In this document: piece after piece, positions 8,300 through 16,998 of the stretch
Layout of the letters: every line of letters begins with the position of its first letter
Position numbering within the stretch: position 1 is the first letter of the stretch
Source of the DNA: Lactobacillus sp.
GTDB lineage: Bacteria; Bacillota; Bacilli; Lactobacillales; Lactobacillaceae
DNA length: 64,000 nucleotides
NCBI GenBank assembly: GCA_022483245.1
Contig: JAKVNR010000001.1
Location: 1,054,001 to 1,118,000, forward strand
Reading direction: 5' to 3'
Position numbers and translations under genes: made by a program
The notes under the pieces: model-generated
What the model was told of the DNA's origin: nothing
Databases searched by the model: none
Seen by the model: only the letters and a program-made list of their open reading frames with translations

Positions 8300-10269
8300 T
8301 AGCCTAATTCTGCTCCTGGTGCATGTTCTTCGCCAACAATGGCTAATTTAACTTGGCCATCCTTTTCACTAGATAGCAGCATTCCTTCGCTCAAGTGACC
8401 CAGCATCTTGCGCGGCTTCAGGTTGGTCACAGCTAGCACGTTTTTATCCAGTAAAACGCTCGTATCTGGGTAAAACTTGCGGATGCCCGACAGAATTTGT
8501 CGTTCTTGGCCTTCGCCAAAGTCTAATTTGAAGAGCAGCAATTTCTTTGAACCTTGTACTGGTTCAACTGACAAAATTTTGCCGACCTTGATCTTTACCT
8601 TGTCAAAATCATCAACTGAGATTTCTTTGTCAGTTTTAGCCTCGCTGCGCGTCGTCTTCTTCGGCTTAGCTTTTGCCATTTCAGCTTGAATATATTTGAT
8701 TTCATCAGCTGCTTTCAGCCGCGGGAAGATTGGGGCTGGTTTGTCGACCGTCTTCACGCCCCAAGCAAAGCCGCCAAATTTCAGTTCATGCTGGGCAGTC
8801 TTTTGCCAATCTAAACCAAGCTGCTCAAACATCTTCACTGGAGTTTCGGTCATAATCGGTGCAATCATGATCGCAATCAAGCGCAAACTTTCAGCTAAAT
8901 TCGTCATCACGATTGACAATTCAGCTTGCTTGCCTTCTTTGTTCAACACCCACGGGGTAGTTTCATCGATATACTTGTTAGCCCGGCGGACTAATTTCCA
9001 AATTGCTTGAATTGCCTGCGTAAAGTGCAAGCTGTCCATATATTGGTAGTAGTCGCTAATGCTTTGACTAGCAACGGCTTGCAGGTTTTGACCAAATTCA
9101 TCTTGGTCAGCAGCTACTGGTGCAACTTGGCCAGCTTGATATTGGTTGATCATCGAGACAGTCCGGTTTAACAAGTTGCCTAAGTCATTAGCTAAATCGT
9201 AGTTAATCCGTTCCACAAAATCTTCTGGGGTAAAGTTGCCGTCATCGCCAAATGGCAAAGCTTGCATTAAGTAGTAACGCAAAGGATCGACCCCGTAGCG
9301 ACTCGTTAATGATTCAGGATAAATCGCATTGCCCTTAGATTTGGACATTTTGCCATTCCGCATCAAAACCCAGCCGTGACCAATAATATGCTTTGGCAGC
9401 GGCAAACCTAACGCCATCAACATAATTGGCCAATAAATCGTGTGGAAACGGACAATTTCCTTGCCGACTAATTGATCATCAGCTGGCCAGTATTTCTTAA
9501 ATAATGAATTATCATCAGACCCATAACCTAAAGCCGTAATATAGTTGGACAAAGCATCAATCCAAACATAAACCACGTGCTTTGGATCGCTTGGAACTGG
9601 AATCCCCCAATCAACAGTCGTCCGAGTAACTGATAAGTCCTCTAAGCCCGGTTTAATGAAGTTGTTGAGCATTTCTTTTTCACGGGTATGCGGCTGAATG
9701 AAATCAGGATGGTCTTGATAGTATTTCACTAACCGGTCAGCGTACTTGCTCATCCGGAAGAAGTAGGATGGTTCTTTAACCAACTGTACTTCGTGGCCCG
9801 ATGGGGCAATCCCGCCAGTGACATGACCAGCGTCATCTTTAAAGACTTCTTTTAGCTGTGATTCAGTAAAGTATTCTTCATCCTCAACTGAGTACCAGCC
9901 TTGGTATTCGCCTAAATAAATGTCGCCTTGCTCTTTTAATTGTTCAAAAATCTTTTGAACAGCTTTTACGTGGTCTGCATCAGTTGTTCGAATAAATTTG
10001 TCGTAAGAAATATTCAGCGACTTCCACAGCTGTTTGTATGAAGCAGCCATTTTGTCAACGTAGGCTTGCGGCTTAACACCTAATTTAGCCGCTTTTTGTT
10101 CAATTTTTAAACCGTGTTCATCAGTCCCGGTTAAAAAGAAAGTATCGTAGCCGCGGCTGCGTTTGTAGCGAGCCATGACATCTGCAGCAATAGTCGTGTA
10201 AGCATTGCCGATGGTCAACCGGCCAGATGGGTAATAAATCGGGGTTGTAATATAGTAAGTTTTCGACAT
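8299..10269 (-). CDS. metG: Methionyl-tRNA synthetase
   Basis: A class I aminoacyl-tRNA synthetase that charges tRNA-Met. The catalytic domain starts TTPIYYPSGRLTIGNAYTT; the HIGH-equivalent reads TIGN, with Thr in place of the usual first His. The KMSKSKGN loop is intact near residue 300. No zinc CxxC knuckle is visible. The C-terminal 110 residues form an EMAP/Trbp111-type tRNA-binding domain (KVKIKVGKI... LKPRKMLG), so it is the dimeric long form (656 residues). It is followed directly by tatD and has a terminator upstream at 10336-10359. Confidence 0.96.
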   Translation of the reverse strand: MSKTYYITTPIYYPSGRLTIGNAYTTIAADVMARYKRSRGYDTFFLTGTDEHGLKIEQKAAKLGVKPQAYVDKMAASYKQLWKSLNISYDKFIRTTDADHVKAVQKIFEQLKEQGDIYLGEYQGWYSVEDEEYFTESQLKEVFKDDAGHVTGGIAPSGHEVQLVKEPSYFFRMSKYADRLVKYYQDHPDFIQPHTREKEMLNNFIKPGLEDLSVTRTTVDWGIPVPSDPKHVVYVWIDALSNYITALGYGSDDNSLFKKYWPADDQLVGKEIVRFHTIYWPIMLMALGLPLPKHIIGHGWVLMRNGKMSKSKGNAIYPESLTSRYGVDPLRYYLMQALPFGDDGNFTPEDFVERINYDLANDLGNLLNRTVSMINQYQAGQVAPVAADQDEFGQNLQAVASQSISDYYQYMDSLHFTQAIQAIWKLVRRANKYIDETTPWVLNKEGKQAELSIVMTNLAESLRLIAIMIAPIMTETPVKMFEQLGLDWQKTAQHELKFGGFAWGVKTVDKPAPIFPRLKAADEIKYIQAEMAKAKPKKTTRSEAKTDKEISVDDFDKVKIKVGKILSVEPVQGSKKLLLFKLDFGEGQERQILSGIRKFYPDTSVLLDKNVLAVTNLKPRKMLGHLSEGMLLSSEKDGQVKLAIVGEEHAPGAELG

Positions 10270-10335
10270 TAAATTGCACCTCAGTTCAGTTTTCTTAACA
10301 CTTAATCATACACCATTTCTAGTCCCGTCAAAAAA

Positions 10336-10359
10336 GGCTTTGCACACGTGAGCAAAGTC
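10336..10359 (-). terminator. Terminator between TPM-domain gene and metG
   Basis: The stem GACTTTGC / GCAAAGCC is followed on the minus strand by T6, 22 nt after the stop of the gene at 10381. Confidence 0.75.
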
Positions 10360-10380
10360 TTTTTGATGCTGTCATTGCAT

Positions 10381-10961
10381 TTATTTTTCTAATTTACGGT
10401 TGCGTGCAAACCAAAACAAGCCAAAGACAACTACGCCAACGCCTAAAGCAAAGGGCAAACTGGTTCGGTGAGGATGAACCATCTTATCAACATCTTTTTT
10501 GCCTAAACTAGTACTGTCGTGGCTAATGCCATAATGGTCTTCTACTAAAGTCGCTAAACCCTTGATAATCTTGCGCAAAGCCTTATTAAAAGCCGCCTCA
10601 TTCTTAGGCTTCAGTTTGCTGCTCTGGCTAACTACCAGTTGGTCACATTTTTCTTGCGAGAGCCATTTTTTAATCCCGCTGCCGCGGTAGACTTTGACAT
10701 TAGCGCGATTACCCTTGATGCCGACCATGATATAAAGCCGATTGCCGGTTGCATGTTTGGGAGCCGTAATTTTTATCCCTTGCTGCGTCTGCAAATAAAT
10801 CTGCGGCTGGTCATGGCTGCGTTCATAGCGAATGTCTTTATCATTCACCAAGGCCATGGTATCAGGATCCAAAATTTGGACCGGATCTTTCACCCGGCTA
10901 GGTGCAAAAGCCATCGTAATAAAAGCCGTTAAGGCCAGCAAAAAAGCACAAAGCTTCTTCA

Positions 10962-10962
<1 letters not shown>
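10381..10962 (-). CDS. TPM-domain membrane-anchored protein
   Basis: A 193-residue protein with a short N-terminal signal peptide (about 1-20), a TPM (TLP18.3/Psb32/MOLO-1) domain at about 28-155 and one C-terminal transmembrane helix (LPFALGVGVVVFGLFWFA) followed by a basic tail. That topology puts the TPM domain outside the membrane. Family members bind phosphoserine or assist membrane complexes, but the bacterial function is largely unknown. It overlaps trpS by one nucleotide, so it is probably translated from the trpS message. Confidence 0.75.
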
Positions 10963-12017
<1,055 letters not shown>

Positions 12018-12077
12018 TTAAGTGTAAACTAAAGCAATCTGAAGTGCTAGCGGTAAAATAAAAGCAGGAGGACTGCT

Positions 12078-12647
12078 ATGTGTCATCACTTTACCTTGCC
12101 GGAATTAAAACTAATTCGGCAATACTTGCTTAATGATCTGAACTTGCCGCTAGTTGAAACTGCTCTGCCAGCTATGCCCCGGGAAATTTTTCCCAAAGGT
12201 TTAGCGCCGGTCTTGCTGTATCAAAACAATAAATTGCAGCTAGTGCCAAAAGTCTGGGGCTATCCTAATCCGCGTAAACCCAAGCAAGTTATTTTCAATG
12301 CCCGGATAGAGCGCTTCTTCGAAAGCCGGCCATCAATGTGGGACCAATCTTTTGCACGGCAGCGCTGTTTAATTTTAGCCCAAAACTTTTATGAAACTGA
12401 TAGAAATAAGCACAACTACAGTTTCACTATGCCAAACCAGCCGTTAACTTTAATTGCTGGCATTTACGATGGCGATCATTTCGCAATGGTCACTACTGAA
12501 CCCAATTCTACAATGGTGTCTGTTCATAATCGGATGCCCTTAGTGCTGGAACCAGCAGAATTGCGCCGCTGGCTCTTTCAAAATTTTACTAATTTAATTA
12601 ATCGGCAAACAACGCCTTTAGCTAAACAGCAATTGCCTGACCAATAA
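12078..12647 (+). CDS. SOS response-associated peptidase (SRAP / YedK / HMCES family)
   Basis: SRAP proteins crosslink their Cys2 to abasic sites in single-stranded DNA. Cys2 is present (MCHHFTL), as are the active-site segments NARIERF (about 75), NFYET (about 108) and the histidine in SVHNRMP (about 150). The 189-residue length is slightly short for the family. An AGGAGG ribosome-binding site precedes the ATG. It stands alone on the plus strand, divergent from trpS. No LexA-type box is visible at this gene, in contrast to the polymerase at 13883. Confidence 0.88.
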   Translation: MCHHFTLPELKLIRQYLLNDLNLPLVETALPAMPREIFPKGLAPVLLYQNNKLQLVPKVWGYPNPRKPKQVIFNARIERFFESRPSMWDQSFARQRCLILAQNFYETDRNKHNYSFTMPNQPLTLIAGIYDGDHFAMVTTEPNSTMVSVHNRMPLVLEPAELRRWLFQNFTNLINRQTTPLAKQQLPDQ

Positions 12648-12673
12648 TTTCATGGTAAAATAATGCTTGTCTT

Positions 12674-12744
12674 GCGGGTATAGTTTAATGGTAGAACGCT
12701 AGCTTCCCAAGCTGGAGATGCGGGTTCGATTCACGCTATCCGCT
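12674..12744 (+). tRNA. tRNA-Gly (CCC)
   Basis: A 71-nt cloverleaf. The acceptor stem GCGGGTA/TATCCGC closes with one G-U pair. The anticodon loop TTCCCAA gives anticodon CCC, which reads GGG glycine codons. The T stem GCGGG/CACGC has one G-A mismatch where C would be expected. CCA is not encoded. A terminator follows directly. Confidence 0.9.
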
Positions 12745-12758
12745 TATTACAACAAGCA

Positions 12759-12789
12759 AAAAGACAACTTCTAAATGAAGTTGTCTTTT
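12759..12789. terminator. Bidirectional terminator between tRNA-Gly and CPBP-like gene
   Basis: An 11-bp stem (AAGACAACTTC and complement) with T runs on both sides serves the tRNA on the plus strand and the gene ending at 12796 on the minus strand. Confidence 0.85.
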
Positions 12790-12795
12790 TTTGTT

Positions 12796-13467
12796 TTAAA
12801 ACAGAACTACTTGCAATAAACCATTGATAATCGCTAAAAAAATTGTAATAGCCAGATTTTGCGTATATAAATATGTCCAGGCCAGCAGCATCCCTAGCAA
12901 AGCGTTGATAATCAGCAGCGGCACTGACAGCTGCCAGTGCAAGAGCATAAATAAAATGCCCGATACAATAATGCCCATCACGGCATTGACCAAGTCGCTA
13001 TCCCTAAACCAGTAGTTAAAGAAAAAACCAACCGTCAAATAAGTTTGCATGACTGGAGTAATCAAGCCTTGCGAAAGTATTAGCAGCCAAAACAGGCGAG
13101 TTGCTTCGTGCTGCAAGTAGAATTTTTCTAGGTAATTTTCTGGCAAGCGCTGTTTCATGGTCAAATAAGCAATCATGATTCGCGCAGCTGTAATCAGTAA
13201 AATTGCTCCGACAACAACGGTAAAGCTCGTTAATAAAGACCAGCGCTGTGGACGTTCAAAAAAGTGATCTTCATGATTAAACTGACGAATGTAAAACCAT
13301 AGGCCAATTGCTGCAAATAAAATCAGCAAGATCCAGCCCCAAAGATTGCCCTGCAATACATTGATTGCCAAATATTTGACACCGAAGACAATCAAATAAA
13401 TGAGGGCAAAAATAGTCATTCGAACCAAATTACCTTGACGCGATGCCGGCGTATTCATGCTTGCCAC
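12796..13467 (-). CDS. CPBP-like membrane protein, catalytic motif degenerate
   Basis: A 223-residue membrane protein with about six hydrophobic segments and the CPBP (Abi/Rce1) intramembrane protease layout. The expected first motif E-E-x-x-x-R is replaced by LITPVMQTYLTVG. The second motif keeps FMLLHWQ, and the third histidine position carries AIINGL. The two catalytic glutamates are therefore missing and the protein is probably not an active protease. Some CPBP members act in bacteriocin self-immunity or in anchoring; no bacteriocin gene is next to it here. The fold assignment is moderate and the function is unknown. Confidence 0.6.
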   Translation of the reverse strand: MASMNTPASRQGNLVRMTIFALIYLIVFGVKYLAINVLQGNLWGWILLILFAAIGLWFYIRQFNHEDHFFERPQRWSLLTSFTVVVGAILLITAARIMIAYLTMKQRLPENYLEKFYLQHEATRLFWLLILSQGLITPVMQTYLTVGFFFNYWFRDSDLVNAVMGIIVSGILFMLLHWQLSVPLLIINALLGMLLAWTYLYTQNLAITIFLAIINGLLQVVLF

Positions 13468-13512
13468 TTCTTTCCAAACAAGTCTTTTGATCCTGTCTGA
13501 TTATACCAAAAA

Positions 13513-13890
13513 TCAACCCCCATCTTTAAGCAATTTTACGTGATTGATCTGTTCAAGCGGCACCGCATGGTCATTAATCATGACAGACTGTTCATGCCAG
13601 CCAACGACCAGGCCAGTAATTTCCGCGGGCAGCTGTCCATCAGCTTCGATTTCTTTTAACTGCAGGCGGACAGGATAATGATCCGCAAACGCAGTTAGCA
13701 AAATACTGCCAATCTCAGTTAGTGGCATCGCCGCTTCTAGTTTTCTGCTATCTGCTTCAGCTTCTGCTGCCTGCTTATGATTCATTTTCATGGTATGGTC
13801 ACTTAAAAAATAGCCAGCCCATTTTTTCATGCCGCGATCTTGATAATATTTAAAAAAATTAGTTACTTCTTCATCAAACTCACTACTCAT
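13513..13890 (-). CDS. YolD-like protein
   Basis: A small protein downstream of a Y-family polymerase. The signature DRGMKKWAGYFLSDHT resembles the YolD family, which usually accompanies UmuC/UvrX-type polymerases in Firmicutes and is thought to play an UmuD-like accessory role. I prefer the ATG at 13890 (protein MSSEFDEEV...), which has a GGTGGG ribosome-binding site seven bases upstream and overlaps the polymerase stop by 8 nt. A longer frame reaches 13917. The pair is translationally coupled and probably SOS-induced from the box at 15232. Confidence 0.7.
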   Translation of the reverse strand: MSSEFDEEVTNFFKYYQDRGMKKWAGYFLSDHTMKMNHKQAAEAEADSRKLEAAMPLTEIGSILLTAFADHYPVRLQLKEIEADGQLPAEITGLVVGWHEQSVMINDHAVPLEQINHVKLLKDGG

Positions 13891-15193
13891 AAGCATTCCC
13901 ACCATTGTGCCCGCCAACTAAATTAGCACGCTGAATAGCTGTGCCACCTGGCAATAAGCTGGATGCTTTGACTAAGCTGGTAAAACCATACTGGCTGCGA
14001 ACTTGGTCAACCGTCTGATCGAACTTGCGCAATTTAATTTGCTGCTGGGGAGATAAAAAAAGCGTGAGCTGCTGGCTCACATCTGGGGTTAACCCGCCCA
14101 GGTCAACGCCAATCTCACGCACTGTTTCTCCATGCCAATGGCGGCGAAATAAAGCTAGCAGTTCTGCGACGATTTCATTATTCAGGCTAGTCGGAGTCAC
14201 CTTGGCCTGCACAGAAAACCCATGCCGTGATCCCGCTGCCCGCAAAGAAAAGCCAATAAAGAGGTGGACCCTGCTAGTGCGCAAACCGTGCGCGCGAATC
14301 CGGGCGGCTACTTGTTCACCAATTTCCCGAATCACAATTTCAATTTCGCCAGCGTTTCGATAATCACGCCCTAGGACCTGGGAATTTGAATAAGATTTGC
14401 TTTTGGGGACATAACGCTGAGAAATAATGCTGCGATCAACTCCCCAGCTCATCGCAAATAGCTGGTCGCCAATCACACCAAATTCTTTATGCAAAATTTG
14501 CGGGTGAGTGTGAGCCAGCTGGTACATATTATGAATTCCCAGCCGCTCTAAATGCGCAGCTGTCCGCTTATTAATGCCCCACACATCGGTTAACTTAGGA
14601 ATTCGCCAAATTGTATCCGGCGCATCAATATAATGCCAAAAATCTATCATCGACCGGCGGTGCTTAGCGGAAATATCCATCGCTAATTTTGCTAATAGTG
14701 GATTCTCGCCAATGCCGCAAGTTGTATACAGGCCAAGCGTTTGCCGAATGTCCTTTTGAATTTTGCGGCCAACCAAATAGGGATCATCGCCAAATAAATG
14801 CCAGGATTTAGTCATATCAATCATCGACTCATCAATGGAATAAACGTGAATATCTTCGCGTGCCGCATATTTTTCAAAAATATTGAGCACTTCTAAACTG
14901 CGTTTAATATACAAATTCATGTGCGGCTGCACTAATTCCAAGTCTGGCGCTTCTTGTTTTGATGGCAAATTGCGTGCCCGCATCACATTAACTAGCCCAT
15001 ACTTTCGCTTAGCTACCGGCGAAGCTGCCATGATCAAACCTGACCCAAAGCTTGAATGCGGCTGACGCGACATAACTGCCAAACAGGCTGTCATCGGGTT
15101 TTTCCCTAAACGCAAGGCCTCACAAGAAGCATAAAACGACTTATTATCGATCATGAAAATTATTCGATGCGGCTCATAGCGATAATCATACAT
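13883..15193 (-). CDS. Y-family translesion DNA polymerase (UmuC/UvrX type)
   Basis: An error-prone polymerase of the UmuC/DinB superfamily. The palm starts IIFMIDNKSFYASCEALR (metal Asp in MIDNKSFYAS), and the second catalytic motif is HVYSIDESMIDM at about residues 100-110. A helix-hairpin-helix region (WGINKRTAAHLERLGI) and a little-finger domain follow. Start choice: the ATG at 15193 (MYDYRYEPH) has GGGAGG eight bases upstream; the longer frame from 15226 would include that site. The gene lies 38 bp behind a perfect Gram-positive LexA box, and the YolD-like gene overlaps its end. Confidence 0.92.
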   Translation of the reverse strand: MYDYRYEPHRIIFMIDNKSFYASCEALRLGKNPMTACLAVMSRQPHSSFGSGLIMAASPVAKRKYGLVNVMRARNLPSKQEAPDLELVQPHMNLYIKRSLEVLNIFEKYAAREDIHVYSIDESMIDMTKSWHLFGDDPYLVGRKIQKDIRQTLGLYTTCGIGENPLLAKLAMDISAKHRRSMIDFWHYIDAPDTIWRIPKLTDVWGINKRTAAHLERLGIHNMYQLAHTHPQILHKEFGVIGDQLFAMSWGVDRSIISQRYVPKSKSYSNSQVLGRDYRNAGEIEIVIREIGEQVAARIRAHGLRTSRVHLFIGFSLRAAGSRHGFSVQAKVTPTSLNNEIVAELLALFRRHWHGETVREIGVDLGGLTPDVSQQLTLFLSPQQQIKLRKFDQTVDQVRSQYGFTSLVKASSLLPGGTAIQRANLVGGHNGGNAYE

Positions 15194-15231
15194 TTGCTCG
15201 CCTCCCGAACATTGATTCTGGTTCAATTATA

Positions 15232-15245
15232 CGAACTTATGTTCG
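15232..15245. promoter_or_regulatory. LexA (Cheo/SOS) box upstream of the Y-family polymerase
   Basis: CGAACTTATGTTCG is a perfect match to the Firmicutes GAAC-N4-GTTC operator with flanking C and G. It lies 38 bp upstream of the polymerase start, in the promoter zone, so DNA damage should de-repress the polymerase and YolD-like gene. Confidence 0.85.
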
Positions 15246-15262
15246 GAAAAGCAATCAAAAAA

Positions 15263-15285
15263 GAGGCTGGTTATTAGCCAACCTC
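15263..15285 (-). terminator. Terminator of greA
   Basis: The stem GAGGxTGG / CCAxCCTC is followed on the minus strand by T6, directly behind the greA stop and upstream of the SOS box. Confidence 0.8.
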
Positions 15286-15286
15286 G

Positions 15287-15748
15287 TTAATTAACACTAA
15301 TAATTTTCACTTGGTAAGTTCCGGCTGGCGCTGAAACCGACACGGTTGTCCCTGCTGCTTGTTTCATAATTGCTTGCCCAAGCGGAGAATCAAAGGCTAC
15401 TTTGCCCTGGGCTAAATCCGCCTCTAAACGGCCAACTACTTGGTAGGCAACTTGTTCGCCGTCATCAACAAACTCCAATTGAACTTGGCTGCCCAAATCC
15501 ACCACACCGCTAGCTTGCGGCTGGATGACTTGTGCATATTTTAGTTGCTTGTCTAAATAACGCAGCCGGCTTTGCAAGTGCCCTAGTTCACGTTTAGCCG
15601 TTGAATATTCAGTATTTTCTGACAAATCGCCTAAACTGCGCGCTTCTTGTAAAAGCTTAATCCGCCGTGGCCGGTCTTTTTTCAAAGCAGCAATTTCATC
15701 TTTAATTTGCTGATAACCCGCCGGCGTCATTTTTTGAAAATAAACCAT
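15287..15748 (-). CDS. greA: Transcription elongation factor GreA family
   Basis: A 153-residue factor that enters the RNA polymerase secondary channel and stimulates cleavage of backtracked RNA. The N-terminal coiled coil has the acidic tip SLGDLSENTEY with the conserved Asp and Glu at about 40-46. The C-terminal FKBP-like domain carries VDLGSQVQLEF and SPLGQAI. It follows the lipoprotein gene at 15764 by 15 nt, so the two may share a transcript. Lactobacilli often have two GreA paralogues; whether this is the main one cannot be told here. Confidence 0.92.
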   Translation of the reverse strand: MVYFQKMTPAGYQQIKDEIAALKKDRPRRIKLLQEARSLGDLSENTEYSTAKRELGHLQSRLRYLDKQLKYAQVIQPQASGVVDLGSQVQLEFVDDGEQVAYQVVGRLEADLAQGKVAFDSPLGQAIMKQAAGTTVSVSAPAGTYQVKIISVN

Positions 15749-15763
15749 TGCTTAGTTAACTGC

Positions 15764-16273
15764 CTATTGTGAATTATCGGCTGGGTTTAAATAGTACAGA
15801 TGGCCATTAATGACTTGATAATGGGCAATGACTGGTGACACGCCTGGATATGCGCCAGCCGCTTTCATATGAGCCGAATCATGATTTTCAGCAACATCGA
15901 TCAAATCGCCATTGCGTCTGATACTGAAGTCGCTGCCGTTGTAATTGCTTGGGTAACCCATCCGGCTGATGACATCATTAATAATGATGCTGTCAGAAGC
16001 CACTTGTTCATTAGCCTGATTAGTGTTGGCCTGATTAGTCTCACTTTGGTTCTGCTCGCTTGCAGAATCATTTTTTGAAGTAGAATCTTCACTAGTCTGG
16101 TCATCATCACTAACTTGCTTATTTTTAACTGTCTTAGACTTTTTATTTTTAGTCTCAGTTTGGTTAGATTGGCTGCTTTTAGCTGGTTCAGCCGACTTAC
16201 CACTGGCACAGCCAGCAGCCAGCAAAGCAACAGCTGCCAAAGCGAGACCCATTAAAATATGTTTTTTCTTCAT
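15764..16273 (-). CDS. Lipoprotein with acidic/Asn-rich linker
   Basis: A 169-residue lipoprotein: signal peptide with lipobox LLAAGC (Cys22), then a low-complexity linker rich in S, N, Q, T, D and K (about 24-95), then a small domain of about 75 residues (IIINDVISRMGYPSNYNG... INGHLYYLNPADNSQ). The C-terminal domain resembles DUF4767-type domains of lactobacillar lipoproteins, but I am not sure of the family. It probably sits on the outer face of the membrane. The function is unknown. Confidence 0.7.
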   Translation of the reverse strand: MKKKHILMGLALAAVALLAAGCASGKSAEPAKSSQSNQTETKNKKSKTVKNKQVSDDDQTSEDSTSKNDSASEQNQSETNQANTNQANEQVASDSIIINDVISRMGYPSNYNGSDFSIRRNGDLIDVAENHDSAHMKAAGAYPGVSPVIAHYQVINGHLYYLNPADNSQ

Positions 16274-16374
16274 TGCAATTAACCTCTTTTGTTTCCCTTA
16301 TTGCCCCTATTCTACCCTATCATCCCTAGTAAAACCACTTTTGTTAGCATTTTAAATATTTATCTGCTAATTTG

Positions 16375-16402
16375 TTTGCATCACTAACAAAGATGCTATA
16401 AT
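16375..16402 (+). promoter_or_regulatory. Promoter of the hsp20 gene
   Basis: TTTGCA and TATAAT are separated by 16 bp, about 80 bp upstream of the Hsp20 start. The leader holds an imperfect 8-bp inverted repeat (TCAGGAGG / CCACCTGA) at about 16411-16440. No CIRCE or CtsR heptad repeat is visible. Confidence 0.6.
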
Positions 16403-16481
16403 AAGAATTGTCAGGAGGAAAAAAAGCAACAACCACCTGATCTTTAACTTAGATAAAAATCAAAGAAAGGAAGCTTTTAAG

Positions 16482-16910
16482 ATGGCTCGTGAAATGATGA
16501 ATCGTCACAATGAAGATATGTTTGATGCAATGAATGACTGGTTCGGTTTTCCAAGAAACTTCTTTAATGACCGTGACTTGCAAAGCATTATGCCAGCTGA
16601 CGTAGCCGAAAATGATCAAAACTACACAGTTAAAGTTGACCTGCCAGGTATGAACAAAGATCAAATCAAGCTGAATTATAGCAATGGCATTTTAACTGTC
16701 GCTGGTCAACGTGAAACTTTTGTCGACAAGTCCGACAAAGATAAGCACTTGATTCACCAAGAACGCAGCACCGGCCATGTTTCTCGCAGCTTCCGTTTAC
16801 CAAATGTTCAAGTTAGCGAAATTCATGCCAGCTACAATGATGGCGTTTTAACCGTCACCCTACCAAAACAAACTGCCAGTACCGACAATGGCGCTATCAG
16901 CATTGATTAA
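16482..16910 (+). CDS. Small heat shock protein Hsp20 / alpha-crystallin family
   Basis: A 142-residue ATP-independent chaperone that holds unfolding proteins. The alpha-crystallin domain spans about 40-130 (VKVDLPGMNKDQIKLNY near its start, GVLTVTLPK near its end). The N-terminus is rich in Met, Asn and Phe, typical of bacterial class A members. An AAAGGAAG ribosome-binding site precedes the ATG. It is monocistronic, with its own promoter and terminator. Confidence 0.95.
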   Translation: MAREMMNRHNEDMFDAMNDWFGFPRNFFNDRDLQSIMPADVAENDQNYTVKVDLPGMNKDQIKLNYSNGILTVAGQRETFVDKSDKDKHLIHQERSTGHVSRSFRLPNVQVSEIHASYNDGVLTVTLPKQTASTDNGAISID

Positions 16911-16956
16911 GCAACTAGCTAATTTCATTCATTAAGAAAAACCTTCGTTAAATACC

Positions 16957-16994
16957 AAAAGACGGATTAATCAGTGATGAACCCGTCTTTTTTT
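16957..16994 (+). terminator. Terminator of hsp20 (shared with the flippase end)
   Basis: The stem AAAGACGG / CCGTCTTT is followed by T7 on the plus strand, five bases before the flippase stop. Confidence 0.8.
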
Positions 16995-16998
16995 AGTT

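Noticed and set aside
10270-10380. T-box leader for metG or trpS
   Set aside because: Gaps upstream are too short and the GGTGGTACC core is absent; only tyrS has it.
15206-15210. Second LexA box in the polymerase leader
   Set aside because: Only a CGAAC half-site; no GTTCG at the right spacing.
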